A stretch of 64,000 nucleotides of DNA from Bacteroidales bacterium (GCA_004557035.1 SFFB01000003.1:35446-99445); one strand, 5' to 3'; positions 9,330-19,775 are shown, counted from the first letter of the stretch. Numbers and translations: made by a program. The notes: generated from the letters alone by a model not told the origin.

Positions 9330-9935
9330 TCATTGTCCCACGGCTACCTTGGCGTGACGGATGACCGTTTCGCCGAGCATATAGCCGCTTTGCACACAGT
9401 CGATGACTTTGCCTTTTTGGCTGTCGTCGGCGGCAGGCACCATGGCGATGGCCTCATGGAAGTCGGTGTCGAAGAGTGCATCGGTGGTGTCTATTTTTTT
9501 CAGTCCCTGACCGCTGAGCGTTTTGTCGAGTTTAGTGAGGATGAGGTCCACGCCCTCTTTGAGCGCTTCCACGTCGGTGGCCTTACCCATGTTGTCTTGG
9601 GCTCGTTCGAGGTCGTCGAGCACGGGTAGGAGAGCTTCAATCACGCGGCGTCCGCCGTTGAGGATGAGCTCGGTCTTCTCCTTGATGGTGCGCTTGCGGA
9701 AGTTTTCAAACTCGGCAGCCTTGCGGAGCAGTTGGTCTTTGAGCGAAGCAATTTCGGCTTCAGCCTCTTCGAGTTTTTCTGCGTCGGTTTTTTCAGCCTC
9801 CGGTTCGGCGGGGGCTTCTGTCTCCTCAGCATTCTCTTGGTTGGGAGTCTCTGTATCGGGCGTTGGGGCCTGTTTTTCGGCGGTGGCCTCTTCGCTCAGT
9901 TTGTTTTGATTTTCTTTTTCTTTGTCGTTTGTCAT
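9330..9935 (-). CDS. grpE: Nucleotide exchange factor GrpE
   Basis: GrpE releases ADP from DnaK. The 201-residue protein begins with about 70 residues rich in Glu, Ala and Thr, presumably disordered. A long helix (LRKAAEFENFRKRTIKEK) and the compact C-terminal head follow, with the motif QSGYMLGETVIRHAKVAVGQ at the end. It lies between the ABC-F gene (55 bases upstream) and dnaJ (51 bases downstream) in one operon. Confidence 0.95.
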   Translation of the reverse strand: MTNDKEKENQNKLSEEATAEKQAPTPDTETPNQENAEETEAPAEPEAEKTDAEKLEEAEAEIASLKDQLLRKAAEFENFRKRTIKEKTELILNGGRRVIEALLPVLDDLERAQDNMGKATDVEALKEGVDLILTKLDKTLSGQGLKKIDTTDALFDTDFHEAIAMVPAADDSQKGKVIDCVQSGYMLGETVIRHAKVAVGQ

Positions 9936-9990
9936 GTCTTGAGAGTGTTAGGCTTTATTACGGCAATAATTAGTGCAAATAGCGTGCCAA

Positions 9991-11643
<1,653 letters not shown>

Positions 11644-11667
11644 TCAGGCAGGGGGCCTAAAGCCGCG

Positions 11668-11698
11668 CAAAATTACTAAAAATCGGCCAATTGGGCAA
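11668..11698 (-). promoter_or_regulatory. Candidate promoter of the abcF-grpE-dnaJ operon
   Basis: The minus strand has TAATTTTG (11675-11668), a perfect TAnnTTTG -7 element followed by C. TTG (11698-11696) stands about 20 nt upstream as the -33. The predicted start near 11661 gives a leader of about 50 nt to the ATG at 11610. Confidence 0.55.
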
Positions 11699-11742
11699 CA
11701 TCGGGTGCTTTATGTGAGGCACAGCGACGGAGACGGCAGACT

Positions 11743-11758
11743 TTGGCACGCAATTTGC
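11743..11758 (+). promoter_or_regulatory. Sigma-54-type (-24/-12) promoter of htpG
   Basis: TTGGCACGCAATTTGC matches the RpoN consensus YTGGCACG-N4-TTGC at every fixed position, with the correct spacing between the -24 GG (11745-11746) and the -12 GC (11757-11758). Transcription would start near 11769, leaving a 36-nt leader before the htpG ATG at 11805. No TAnnTTTG element is apparent in this gap for the plus strand. Use by RpoN is an inference from the match and placement. Confidence 0.6.
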
Positions 11759-11804
11759 ATTTATTAGAGGCGAATTTGCAAAACCTATAAAGCACACAGA
11801 TATT

Positions 11805-13856
11805 ATGTCAAAAGGATCTATTGGTATCACGACCGAAAACATTTTTCCGGTCATTAAGAAATTCCTCTACAGCGACCACGAAATCTTTCTGCGCGAGCTT
11901 GTCTCGAATGCCGTAGACGCCACCCAGAAACTCAAGACCTATGCCATGAAGGGCGACTTCAAGGGCGAGCTCGGCGACCTCACCATCCGTGTGGCCATCG
12001 ACAAGGAGGCCGGCACCCTCACCATCTCAGACCGAGGCATCGGTATGACGGCCGAAGAAATCGACAAGTATATCAACCAGATAGCCTTCTCGGGCGCCAC
12101 TGACTTCCTTGAGAAGTACAAAGACGACGCCAATGCCATCATCGGCCACTTCGGTCTCGGCTTCTACTCATCGTTTATGGTGGCCGACAAAGTGGAAATC
12201 CGCACACGCAGCTACAGCGACGCCCCGGCCGTATGCTGGTCGTGCGACGGCAGTCCGGCCTATGAGATGGAAGAAATAGACAAGGCCGACCGTGGCACCG
12301 ACATCGTCCTCCACATTGCCGAAGACTGCAAAGAGTTTCTTGAAAACGCCAAAATCGAAGGCTTGCTCAAGAAATATTGCCGCTTCTTGCCTGTGCCCAT
12401 TGCCTTTGGCAAAAAGACCGAATGGAAAGACGGCAAACAGCAAGAGACCGACGAAGACAACATCATAGGCGAGACCAATCCGCTCTGGACACGCCAACCC
12501 TCCACGCTCACCGACGAGGACTACAAGAAGTTTTATCGCGACCTCTATCCTATGGCCGACGAGCCCCTCTTCTGGATACACCTCAACGTGGACTATCCCT
12601 TCCACCTCACCGGAGTGCTCTACTTCCCCCGCATCAAAAACAACATCGAGATACACCGCAACAAAATCCAGCTTTATTGCAACCAGGTGTTCGTGACCGA
12701 CGAGGTGGAAAACATTGTGCCCGAGTTCCTTACCCTCCTGCACGGCGTTATCGACTCGCCCGACATTCCCCTCAACGTCAGCCGCAGCTACCTGCAGAGC
12801 GACGCCAACGTCAAGAAGATTTCGGGCTACATCACCAAGAAGGTGAGCGACCGCCTGCAGTCCATCTTCAAGACAGACCGCAAAGACTTTGAGGCCAAAT
12901 GGGACGACCTCAAACTCTTCATCCACTACGGTATGCTCTCTGAGACCGACTTCTATGACCGCGCCTCGAAATACGCTCTGCTCAAAGACGTGGACGGCAA
13001 GTATTTCACCTACGACGAATATCGCGATCTCATCAAGGCCAACCAGACCGACAAAGACGGTAACGTCGTCTACCTTTATGCCTCCGACACCGAAGCGCAA
13101 TACGCCTACATCAAGGCCGCCAAAGACAAGGGCTACAGCGTCCTCTTGCTCGACGGACAGCTCGACTCTCCGCTCGTGGGTATGCTGGAGCAAAAGTTGG
13201 AGAAATCTACCTTCAGCCGCGTTGACGGCGACGTGGTGGACCGTCTCATACGCAAAGACGACACGACCACGCCGGCCCTCGAAGAGACTGAGCGTGAGGC
13301 CATTTCAGCCATCTTTACTGCCCGTCTGCCCAAGGCAGAAAAGACCAACTTCCATGTGGAAGCCGAGCGCCTCGGTGCCGACGCGTCTCCCGTGGTCATC
13401 ACCCAGAGTGAATATATGCGCCGCATGAAAGAGATGAGCCGCCTGCAACCCGGTATGAGTTTCTACGGCGAAATGCCCGATATGTACAACCTCGTGGTCA
13501 ATGCCGACCATCCGCTCGTGGCCAATCTGCTCGACGGCTTCAAAACCGGTGGCGCTGAGGCTCTCAAGCCTTTCGACGATCAGCTCAAGGGACTCAATGC
13601 CCGTCGTGCCGCCATAGAGCAGACCCAGAAAGACCGCAAGGCCGAAGACATCACCGATCAGGAGCGCGAAGACCTGCGTCAGTGCAACGCCGACATCGAA
13701 GCCCAACAAGCGGGCCGCACCAAGGTGTTTGCCGACTATGCCGAAGGCCATCCCGTCGTGTCGCAACTCATTGACCTCGCCTTGCTGCAAAACGGCCTGT
13801 TGCGCGGAGAAGCCCTGAGCAAGTTTGTGGAGCGCAGCATCAGCCTCATCCAATAA
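11805..13856 (+). CDS. htpG: Molecular chaperone HtpG (Hsp90)
   Basis: HtpG is the bacterial Hsp90, an ATP-driven dimeric chaperone. The 683-residue protein has the GHKL ATP site with ELVSNAVDA, DRGIGM and GHFGLGFYS in the first 120 residues. The middle domain carries the conserved block PLNVSRSYLQ, and a C-terminal dimerisation domain follows. The charged linker is short, as usual for bacteria, and the protein is full length. It stands alone on the plus strand, divergent from the grpE-dnaJ operon, with a sigma-54-like promoter 36 nt upstream of its predicted leader end. It is followed by a dispersed repeat element. Confidence 0.97.
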   Translation: MSKGSIGITTENIFPVIKKFLYSDHEIFLRELVSNAVDATQKLKTYAMKGDFKGELGDLTIRVAIDKEAGTLTISDRGIGMTAEEIDKYINQIAFSGATDFLEKYKDDANAIIGHFGLGFYSSFMVADKVEIRTRSYSDAPAVCWSCDGSPAYEMEEIDKADRGTDIVLHIAEDCKEFLENAKIEGLLKKYCRFLPVPIAFGKKTEWKDGKQQETDEDNIIGETNPLWTRQPSTLTDEDYKKFYRDLYPMADEPLFWIHLNVDYPFHLTGVLYFPRIKNNIEIHRNKIQLYCNQVFVTDEVENIVPEFLTLLHGVIDSPDIPLNVSRSYLQSDANVKKISGYITKKVSDRLQSIFKTDRKDFEAKWDDLKLFIHYGMLSETDFYDRASKYALLKDVDGKYFTYDEYRDLIKANQTDKDGNVVYLYASDTEAQYAYIKAAKDKGYSVLLLDGQLDSPLVGMLEQKLEKSTFSRVDGDVVDRLIRKDDTTTPALEETEREAISAIFTARLPKAEKTNFHVEAERLGADASPVVITQSEYMRRMKEMSRLQPGMSFYGEMPDMYNLVVNADHPLVANLLDGFKTGGAEALKPFDDQLKGLNARRAAIEQTQKDRKAEDITDQEREDLRQCNADIEAQQAGRTKVFADYAEGHPVVSQLIDLALLQNGLLRGEALSKFVERSISLIQ

Positions 13857-13873
13857 GCCACGCCTTTTTGTCT

Positions 13874-14041
13874 TTTGCTTTCACGACAAAAACGGCGAAC
13901 TTTGAACAAAGCAAAAGAGAGACCTCCGTGCGAGGTCTCTTTTTTTATGCTCAGCGGCCTCACGGGCCTTATGACAGGAACGGCCTGTCCTTATGGCAGA
14001 AAATCCTGTCCCTATTTCAAGACTCGCCGTCCCTATTCCCG
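13874..14041 (+). repeat. Dispersed promoter-hairpin-tail element, copy A
   Basis: This sequence lies after htpG. In order it has -33 TTTG (13874-13877), exactly 19 nt, -7 GAACTTTG (13897-13904), 13 nt, and a 9-bp hairpin AGAGACCTC/GAGGTCTCT (13918-13940). Six Ts follow, then a tail with ACGGGCCTTATGACAGG, a GACAGG/CCTGTC stem, CCTTATGGCAGAAAA and two CCCTATT repeats. The layout and tail recur at 31.4 (minus), 41.3 and 57.2 kb. The hairpin probably also terminates htpG. From 14042 to 14276 I see nothing further. Confidence 0.65.
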
Positions 14042-14276
14042 TGTTCCTATTCCGCCGCCTGATAGTCATTTACTTAAAGTGAAACATAGCGTAACGATTT
14101 TAAAATATTGAAAATCATAGTTATATCATTTGTTTTTCTTGTCCTGCCTGTGATTTGACTTCTCTTAGTACGTCATTGCTGCTTTCCAACAAAACCTTAA
14201 ACAGTCTTCTTTTTGTGTCTCACATAGACCCACAAAACGAACAATCAGGAGATGCCATTTCTCGCCCTCCTCGTGC

Positions 14277-14314
14277 TGACAAAACGGCAGAGATGGGCGT
14301 GACAAAACGGCAGA
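14277..14314. repeat. 15-bp direct repeat, 23-bp period
   Basis: TGACAAAACGGCAGA occurs at 14277-14291 and again at 14300-14314, separated by eight bases. It is about 70 bases upstream of the promoter of the 53-residue peptide gene. Its role is unknown; two helical turns of separation would suit a regulator dimer pair. Confidence 0.6.
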
Positions 14315-14383
14315 CGGCGGCGGAGATGACGAGATAGAGTTAAATCCAATATGCCGGTGGAATGTTTCTAAGACGAGTTTGTA

Positions 14384-14391
14384 TATCTTTG
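14384..14391 (+). promoter_or_regulatory. Promoter of the 53-residue peptide gene, -7 element
   Basis: TATCTTTG followed by C is a perfect Bacteroidetes -7 sequence. The predicted start lies near 14398, about 70 nt before the ATG at 14470. Confidence 0.55.
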
Positions 14392-14469
14392 CATAAGCTG
14401 ACTGGCGCTGCAAATCATCAGACAAGCGCGCAAGGCGGCGATAATCAATCATAACCCCATACATCCACA

Positions 14470-14631
14470 ATGAAAATTCCCGGATTGTCTTTCTCATGGA
14501 AAAGGGCCTTGGGCATCTCACAGGCCAAACAGAAGTTTGCACGCACGACCGGCATTCCCACCACCAAGCAGGGGCTGGAGCGCAAAGTCGGGTCGTCTAT
14601 CCTTAAAGCCATTTTCGGCAAAAAGAGGTGA
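14470..14631 (+). CDS. Small basic protein of 53 residues, conserved-type Bacteroidetes peptide
   Basis: This short frame encodes MKIPGLSFSWKRALGISQAK, then a stretch with KFARTTGIPTTKQGLERKVG, ending SSILKAIFGKKR and TGA. It is strongly basic, with no signal peptide or membrane segment. Its support is a perfect -7 promoter about 80 bases upstream, an ATG with an A-rich context, and a 15-bp terminator hairpin 28 bases after the stop. The sequence resembles very small proteins (KRALGI, TGIPTTKxGxxRKVG pattern) that I recall from Bacteroidales genomes, but no function is known to me. The Thr/Lys/Arg-rich centre could bind nucleic acid; that is a guess. Confidence 0.75.
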   Translation: MKIPGLSFSWKRALGISQAKQKFARTTGIPTTKQGLERKVGSSILKAIFGKKR

Positions 14632-14659
14632 GGCGTACCGCCGCATAAGTTACGAAAAA

Positions 14660-14697
14660 AATGCTTGGACACGAGTTTGGGTTCGTGTCCAAGCATT
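14660..14697 (-). terminator. Strong bidirectional terminator between convergent units
   Basis: AATGCTTGGACACGA (14660-14674) and its exact reverse complement TCGTGTCCAAGCATT (14683-14697) form a perfect 15-bp stem with an 8-nt loop. Seven As precede it on the plus strand, which become a T run for minus-strand transcription. It ends the eight-gene minus-strand operon (last stop 14835) and, with a weaker TTTT, the 53-residue peptide gene. A second inverted repeat CTGTGATTGA/TCAATCACAG (14713-14747) follows. Confidence 0.8.
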
Positions 14698-14834
14698 GTC
14701 GTTTTGTGCGGTCTGTGATTGAGCGTGACTGAATGCTTCAATCACAGCAATCGGCTCATTCTCTTTTGGTTAGAAGCCCGTGATTGTGTGATTGGGAAAA
14801 AGGCAAAAAATAGGGGGAGAGTGAAGGAGTGCCT

Positions 14835-15911
14835 TTAGGGCTGGTCGGCGTCGATGCGGGTGATGCCGCCGGTAACGGGCGAGAGATAGACGCGGGTGTT
14901 GTAGCGCTTGTTGAAGAGGTCGCCGCCGAGCTGCTCAATGCGTCCGAACTGAGCCATGGGCACGTCCTGGCTGGAGAGCGTTTCGCCGCCGTGGCTGATG
15001 ACGAGGCGGCCACGTCCGGGTACGACATACCGCAGCGAGTTTTCTTCTTTCTTGGCTTTGGGGTCGGTCGGCACGGCGTCGGGCAGACTGCCTAAGTCGG
15101 TAAGGGTGAGCAGATAGGGCTCGCCGGCAAGGTCGTCGGCATCGACAAGCCCCAGGTGGCGCGAAAAACGAAAGAGGATGGTGTCGCTCACGGCCCCGCG
15201 GGGAATGAACGTAAAGGTGAAGGTGTGGTTTTCGATGGCGGTGGTGCCTTTGAAAAGGCTCAACAGTCCCTCTTCGCGTTCGTCGAGCTGGGCGAGCATA
15301 AGGCGCAACTGTTCGCCGTCTTTAGGCATAAAGTCGGCTTGGCCCTTGGTGAGCAGAGAGCGGTTTTCGCGAATGTCGTAGATTTCGGCCGCTGTGAGTT
15401 CGGCCATCTTCGAACGACTGCCGGCAGAGAGGATTTCTTCCGTCTTATAGTCGGCAGCGTTGAGATGTTTCGTGGCTTCTTTTTGCACCTGATGGGTGGC
15501 ACGCGGCATATCGTCGGTGGTGGACGAAGCACCTACCGAGAGCAGGCGGCCGTCGGCAGAGAGCGACACGAGCGGTGCGGAGGTCTTGCTTTTGAGCTTG
15601 ACGCTGTAGGCCTTTGTTTTGTCGGCCACTCCGAAGGGCGTGAGGCGCACGTCGGTGACGGTCCAGGTGTCGCAACTCTGTTGGGCGATATTCTCCAGAC
15701 GCAGATAACGCCGGGCATATCCAGCATATTCGCCGGGAGTATAGGTGGTGCGGCGTGCGGTCACGGTGACTTCAAAAGCCGTCTGTGGCAAGAAATAGGT
15801 GATGCCCTCGGCCGTGATGCCGGGCTGATAGTCGGTCACTTCGGTCTGGGCGTTGGTGGCACCGAGGCTAAGCAGACCTAGAGTGAGGGAAAGGAGACGA
15901 TGGTGTGTCAT
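14835..15911 (-). CDS. DUF4831 family secreted protein
   Basis: The protein starts at ATG 15911 (358 residues). An upstream extension in the same frame overlaps the preceding gene and is not needed. The N-terminus MTHHRLLSLTLGLLSLGATNA is a signal peptide. The mature part begins QTEVTDYQPGITAEGITYFL and carries YTPGEYAGYARRYLRLENIA and TDVRLTPFGVADKTKAYSVK, typical of DUF4831, a Bacteroidetes family of unknown function. It is probably periplasmic or on the outer membrane. It is the last gene of the operon starting at 25468 and lies 38 bases behind the NAD(P)HX repair gene. Confidence 0.8.
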   Translation of the reverse strand: MTHHRLLSLTLGLLSLGATNAQTEVTDYQPGITAEGITYFLPQTAFEVTVTARRTTYTPGEYAGYARRYLRLENIAQQSCDTWTVTDVRLTPFGVADKTKAYSVKLKSKTSAPLVSLSADGRLLSVGASSTTDDMPRATHQVQKEATKHLNAADYKTEEILSAGSRSKMAELTAAEIYDIRENRSLLTKGQADFMPKDGEQLRLMLAQLDEREEGLLSLFKGTTAIENHTFTFTFIPRGAVSDTILFRFSRHLGLVDADDLAGEPYLLTLTDLGSLPDAVPTDPKAKKEENSLRYVVPGRGRLVISHGGETLSSQDVPMAQFGRIEQLGGDLFNKRYNTRVYLSPVTGGITRIDADQP

Positions 15912-15949
15912 GGTGTGGCGGGATTGTGGAGTGATGCAATAACGATAGA

Positions 15950-17512
15950 TTAAGGTTGGACTGCTACTTCTGCCAGTCGACCGAAGGCACGTGGCAGATA
16001 GTCGATGAGGTCTGAGGCGATGAGCGACATTTGTCCAAGGCTCTCTGCGGCAAGGTCGCCTGCCAATCCGTGGAGGCACACGCCGAGCATGGCGGCATGT
16101 TGAGGCGAGAAACCTTGGGCGAGCAGACCGGTGATGATGCCGGTGAGCACGTCGCCGCTTCCGGCAGTGGCCATGCCGGGATTGCCGGTGGCGTTGAACC
16201 AGACGTGGCCCTCGGGGGTGCAGATGGCGGTGTGATGGCCTTTGAGAACAATATAAATATTGTGAGCCGAAGCCAGACGAATGGCGGCTTCAAGCAGACT
16301 GCCCGAAGTGGTGGCACCGGGAGAGAGTCGTGCCATCTCGCCGGGGTGGGGTGTCAAGATGCTGTGTTCTGGTATTTGACCCAGCCAAGCCGAATGGGCC
16401 GAGAGCAGGTTGATGGCATCGGCGTCTATCACCATAGGCCGTGAGGTGGCCGTGAGGAGTTTGAAAAGGGCTGTGCCCGTGGGGCGTGACGTGCCTATAC
16501 CGGGGCCTACGGCGACGGCCTGATAGGGGGCGACGTCGGGTGGGGCGGTGAAGACGGTGTCGGAAGCGTCGTGGCTGAGTGTGGCCTCGGGCACGGTGAT
16601 CTGAATGAGGTCGTTGTTCATCAGCGGCGTGTGCACACTCACTTTGCCGGCACCCGTGCGCAGACAGGCACGGGCCGCCAGTGTGGCCGCTCCGCCCATG
16701 CCGTAACTGCCTGCAATGATGAGTGCGTGACCGTAGGTGCCTTTATGGCTGAAGGGTTGGCGTGGGGTGAGCACACCGCTCAGTCGGGCTATGTCGACGG
16801 GGGAGAAGATGTGCCATTCGGTCTGAATGTCGTCGGCTTTGCTGTGCGACAGACCGATGTCGAGGATTTCGATTTGTCCGAAACGCTCTGCCAAGTCAGG
16901 CAGCATCATGGTGCGCTTGAGGCTATGGAAGGTGAGTGTGTGGTAGGCCTGGACGCTGAGCAGTCGGTTGCCGGAGGTGGCTTCGTCGGCCGGAATGCCT
17001 GAAGGCATATCTATGGACACAACCTGTGCCGGCGAGGCATTGATGAAGTTCACGAGCGAGGCGAAACCTCCCGAGAGCGGTCGGCTCAGACCGATGTCAA
17101 AGAGGCCGTCGACCACGACGGTGTCGGCTGTGAGTGTGGGCGGCTCAAAACGGTCGGTCACTTCATAAAACTTCACTGTGCCCAAACTTTCGAGCCGTTG
17201 CTTGTTGGCTTGGCAGTCGGCGTGAAGATGACCTGAAGTGTTGAAGAGCCATGCTTCAATCTGACACTCGCGACCTGAGGCGGCTATGAGTCGGGCCATA
17301 GCCAGGGCATCGCCACCGTTTTTGCCCGGTCCGGCAAAGAGGGCGAAGTGACGGGCCTGAGGATAGAGACGAAGCAGGGCGTCGGTGGCTTTTTGAGCTG
17401 CACGCTCCATCAGGTCGAGCGAGGTGATGCCTTCTTCGCTGATGGTGGCGTCGTCGAGCGCCTGTATCTGTGTGGACGAAAAGATTTTTTGCATATAACG
17501 TTGGTCTTTCAA
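15950..17512 (-). CDS. nnr: Bifunctional NAD(P)HX epimerase / ADP-dependent dehydratase
   Basis: This enzyme repairs hydrated NADH and NADPH. The N-terminal YjeF epimerase domain (about residues 1-215) has GPGKNGGDALAMARL and DGLFDIGLSRPL. The C-terminal ribokinase-like dehydratase (about 235-515) has SHKGTYGHALIIAGS, LTPHPGEMARL and the catalytic loop ATAGSGDVLTGII. The total is 520 residues from the ATG at 17512; the second ATG at 17494 (MQKIFSSTQIQALD) is equally possible. It is complete. It is a housekeeping gene inside a mixed operon, 36 bases after the HAD gene. Confidence 0.93.
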   Translation of the reverse strand: MKDQRYMQKIFSSTQIQALDDATISEEGITSLDLMERAAQKATDALLRLYPQARHFALFAGPGKNGGDALAMARLIAASGRECQIEAWLFNTSGHLHADCQANKQRLESLGTVKFYEVTDRFEPPTLTADTVVVDGLFDIGLSRPLSGGFASLVNFINASPAQVVSIDMPSGIPADEATSGNRLLSVQAYHTLTFHSLKRTMMLPDLAERFGQIEILDIGLSHSKADDIQTEWHIFSPVDIARLSGVLTPRQPFSHKGTYGHALIIAGSYGMGGAATLAARACLRTGAGKVSVHTPLMNNDLIQITVPEATLSHDASDTVFTAPPDVAPYQAVAVGPGIGTSRPTGTALFKLLTATSRPMVIDADAINLLSAHSAWLGQIPEHSILTPHPGEMARLSPGATTSGSLLEAAIRLASAHNIYIVLKGHHTAICTPEGHVWFNATGNPGMATAGSGDVLTGIITGLLAQGFSPQHAAMLGVCLHGLAGDLAAESLGQMSLIASDLIDYLPRAFGRLAEVAVQP

Positions 17513-17548
17513 AACTTTGCCTCACAAGAAGTGTAGGGCAGAAAAATA

Positions 17549-17962
17549 TCAGAACGGCCAGAGGCGACGTTTCTTCTTGGGCTCGTCGTTTTGCTGGGCA
17601 AGATATTCGTCGTAGGTGATGCGTTTGCTGATGATCTGATAAATGGCACCCCAGTCGGGAAGGCCGCCTACATTGCGGTCGTCGATGAACATCTGCACTT
17701 TAAGCTTGCGGCTATAGCTGCTGTTGCGTTCGGGTGTGTCTTCGTCAAAATCACGATTGACGGCATAAAATACCACGCCGCGTTTCTTGCACCATTCCAC
17801 AGCCTGATCGAGGAGTTCGCCCTCGCGCACACTCCACAAGATGAGTCGGTGGCCGTCTTCGATGAGTTTGCGCAGGGTGGCGGTGGCAAAAGGCCGTTCT
17901 TTGCCTATTTCGGGATAGCGATGCTCGACGATGGTTCCGTCGAAGTCTACTGCAATATTCAT
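17549..17962 (-). CDS. Small HAD-superfamily hydrolase
   Basis: From ATG 17962 the gene encodes 137 residues starting MNIAVDFDGTIVEHRYPEIG. The HAD motif I is DFDGT at residues 7-11, motif II falls in LILWSVREG, and MFIDDRN near residue 105 supplies the acidic motif IV. The C-terminus is basic (PKKKRRLWPF). There is no cap domain, so the substrate may be a protein or a large molecule. It resembles the compact Bacteroides HAD protein solved by structural genomics (BT0820-like), from memory. The longer open frame upstream overlaps the 18000-19769 gene and is rejected. It sits mid-operon. Confidence 0.8.
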   Translation of the reverse strand: MNIAVDFDGTIVEHRYPEIGKERPFATATLRKLIEDGHRLILWSVREGELLDQAVEWCKKRGVVFYAVNRDFDEDTPERNSSYSRKLKVQMFIDDRNVGGLPDWGAIYQIISKRITYDEYLAQQNDEPKKKRRLWPF

Positions 17963-17999
17963 AATGACGAATAAGGATTGTTGGGTGGAAAGAATAGGT

Positions 18000-19769
18000 T
18001 TATTGAAGGTGAATGTGTCTCTGTGCCGACGAGGCTTCCGGCCAGACGAGGCGTGCTCTGAAAGGCGCCAGCCGGCTCTCCTCGGCAGCCTTGATGAAAG
18101 CCGTGCCCGTGGGGGAGAGCAGGTAGGCGGCTTGGCCAAGTTCGCCACCGGCGACGAAAGGAGTATAGCTGCCTCTCAACGCGGTCTCGCCGCTCTCTGT
18201 CAGATGGGCCGTGAACGTGCCGTCTTGTGTGGCTGTGAGTGTGAGGGGAATTTGTCCCTCAAAAGGGTTGCCGTAGCGGATGATGACCGGTGTGTGGGCC
18301 GGTACGTTTTGGATGGGCCGGAAGATGAGCGTGTCGGTTTGTGCCTCTTGCAGCGTTTGTGCCCGAAAGTTGTCGGGAATGGTCGTGGCAAAGGGGAGGC
18401 AGAGTGTTTCCCAACCGCCGTCGGCATAGGCTTGGCGGGTGTAAGTCACTTGTGAGGCTTTGTAGCTGATGTCGACCGGCGGGCTGAAGGCTTGGCGGTC
18501 TTGTATGGCCGAAGGGGTGAGGAGGCGAAACCGCTCACCGTCGGAGGCGGCCACAAAGGGCCATAACTGAGGAATGTGCGCAGCATCGGCTTCGGCGACG
18601 AGGATGAACGTATGGCGGTCGGTGGGTCGGTTGACGAAAGAGAACGAGCGCACAGGCAGAGAGATGGCCGTGAGGTCGAGTGTGGTGGTGGCGCTCCAGT
18701 CGGTCTGTTCAAGAGCCGTTGCCGTCCATCCGCCTTTGAGCGTGGTGATGCCGTCTGGGGCGGTTGAGGCTTGTGCCGGTGGCGCTGCTTTGACAAAAGA
18801 AACCGCGCCATTGCATGTCTCTTCAGCGTTCAATGTGAGTTGGCCGCTTGATGAGAAAGAGAGGCTTCGCGGCTGGTCTTCGACGGTGGCGATTTGGCCT
18901 TGGTTGATGCGCCAAAGAGCCTCGGTGGCTGAGTGTTGTAAGGTATAGTCAAGGAATGTGCCGTCTGCCTTTTGCAAGACAAAGCAAGAGTCCGGTCGAT
19001 GTTGCACCAGCCACGGCTTGAGTGCGTCGGTTTGTGCGGTGGTGCCGTCGGAGAGCAGTGTTTCGGCTGCATTGATGGTTTTGAGGTTTGTCCCCATCAG
19101 CCTCATGCCGTCAGCCAAAACCACGTCAGAGCGGTCTTCCGGCATTTGAGCCGAGCCTTGATTGGCCTCACCGCCCAGATATTTATATATAATGAGAGTA
19201 TTGCAGTCGGTGGGCGTGACGTTGCTGTAGCAACCGAAGTGGGGCGTTTGCTCTCTGTAAAGCGCGAGCCATCGGCTGTTGTCTTTGTTTGTCAGATAGA
19301 AAAGGCCCTCGGCTGCTGTCGTCATATTCCAGACGTATGGCTCTGTTGCCGTGGCAATGAGCGAGGTGGCCCCTTGTGAGGCTTTGCCGGGACTCAGCCA
19401 GAGGTCTGTGCCGAGGCTTTTCAGCGTAATCACGCCATCGCCATAGGTCACTTGCCACACACCATTCTCTTTGGCGGCAGTGATGGCGGTGCCGTTTTCC
19501 ACATCGGCCTCTATCATTTCGGCCTCAAGCCATTTGTCGACGGCGTTGGCTGTGAGCAAATAGGGGCGTCGCTGCGCTTGGGAACTTTCGCCAAAAGGCA
19601 CAATCATGCCCACAATCATACAGAGGTCACCGCTATGGAGGTCTGTCGGAGCATAGACACGTTCAAACAGCCCCTTCAAATCTGTAGAGGCTGTCTGTGC
19701 CTTAGAGTTTGCCACGGCAAGCCCGATGAAGCACAAAAGGATGAGCGTTTTCTGAAACAGACCGGGCAA
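18000..19769 (-). CDS. Large secreted protein of unknown function with a shared C-terminal module
   Basis: This 589-residue protein starts at TTG 19769. The N-terminus MPGLFQKTLILLCFIGLAVA then NSKAQ is a signal peptide. An N-terminal part (about 30-200) has the pattern GTDLWLSPG and YLTNKDNSRWLALY seen in Bacteroidetes surface proteins. The C-terminal 190 residues contain ETLCLPFATTIP, RGSYTPFV and APFRARLVW, an arrangement also found near the end of the M60 protease at 59404-63786. The stop of rfbA lies six bases upstream in the same frame, and no ATG or GTG is available, so the TTG is the best start. I do not recognise a catalytic domain. Confidence 0.75.
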   Translation of the reverse strand: MPGLFQKTLILLCFIGLAVANSKAQTASTDLKGLFERVYAPTDLHSGDLCMIVGMIVPFGESSQAQRRPYLLTANAVDKWLEAEMIEADVENGTAITAAKENGVWQVTYGDGVITLKSLGTDLWLSPGKASQGATSLIATATEPYVWNMTTAAEGLFYLTNKDNSRWLALYREQTPHFGCYSNVTPTDCNTLIIYKYLGGEANQGSAQMPEDRSDVVLADGMRLMGTNLKTINAAETLLSDGTTAQTDALKPWLVQHRPDSCFVLQKADGTFLDYTLQHSATEALWRINQGQIATVEDQPRSLSFSSSGQLTLNAEETCNGAVSFVKAAPPAQASTAPDGITTLKGGWTATALEQTDWSATTTLDLTAISLPVRSFSFVNRPTDRHTFILVAEADAAHIPQLWPFVAASDGERFRLLTPSAIQDRQAFSPPVDISYKASQVTYTRQAYADGGWETLCLPFATTIPDNFRAQTLQEAQTDTLIFRPIQNVPAHTPVIIRYGNPFEGQIPLTLTATQDGTFTAHLTESGETALRGSYTPFVAGGELGQAAYLLSPTGTAFIKAAEESRLAPFRARLVWPEASSAQRHIHLQ

Positions 19770-19775
19770 AGTGAC

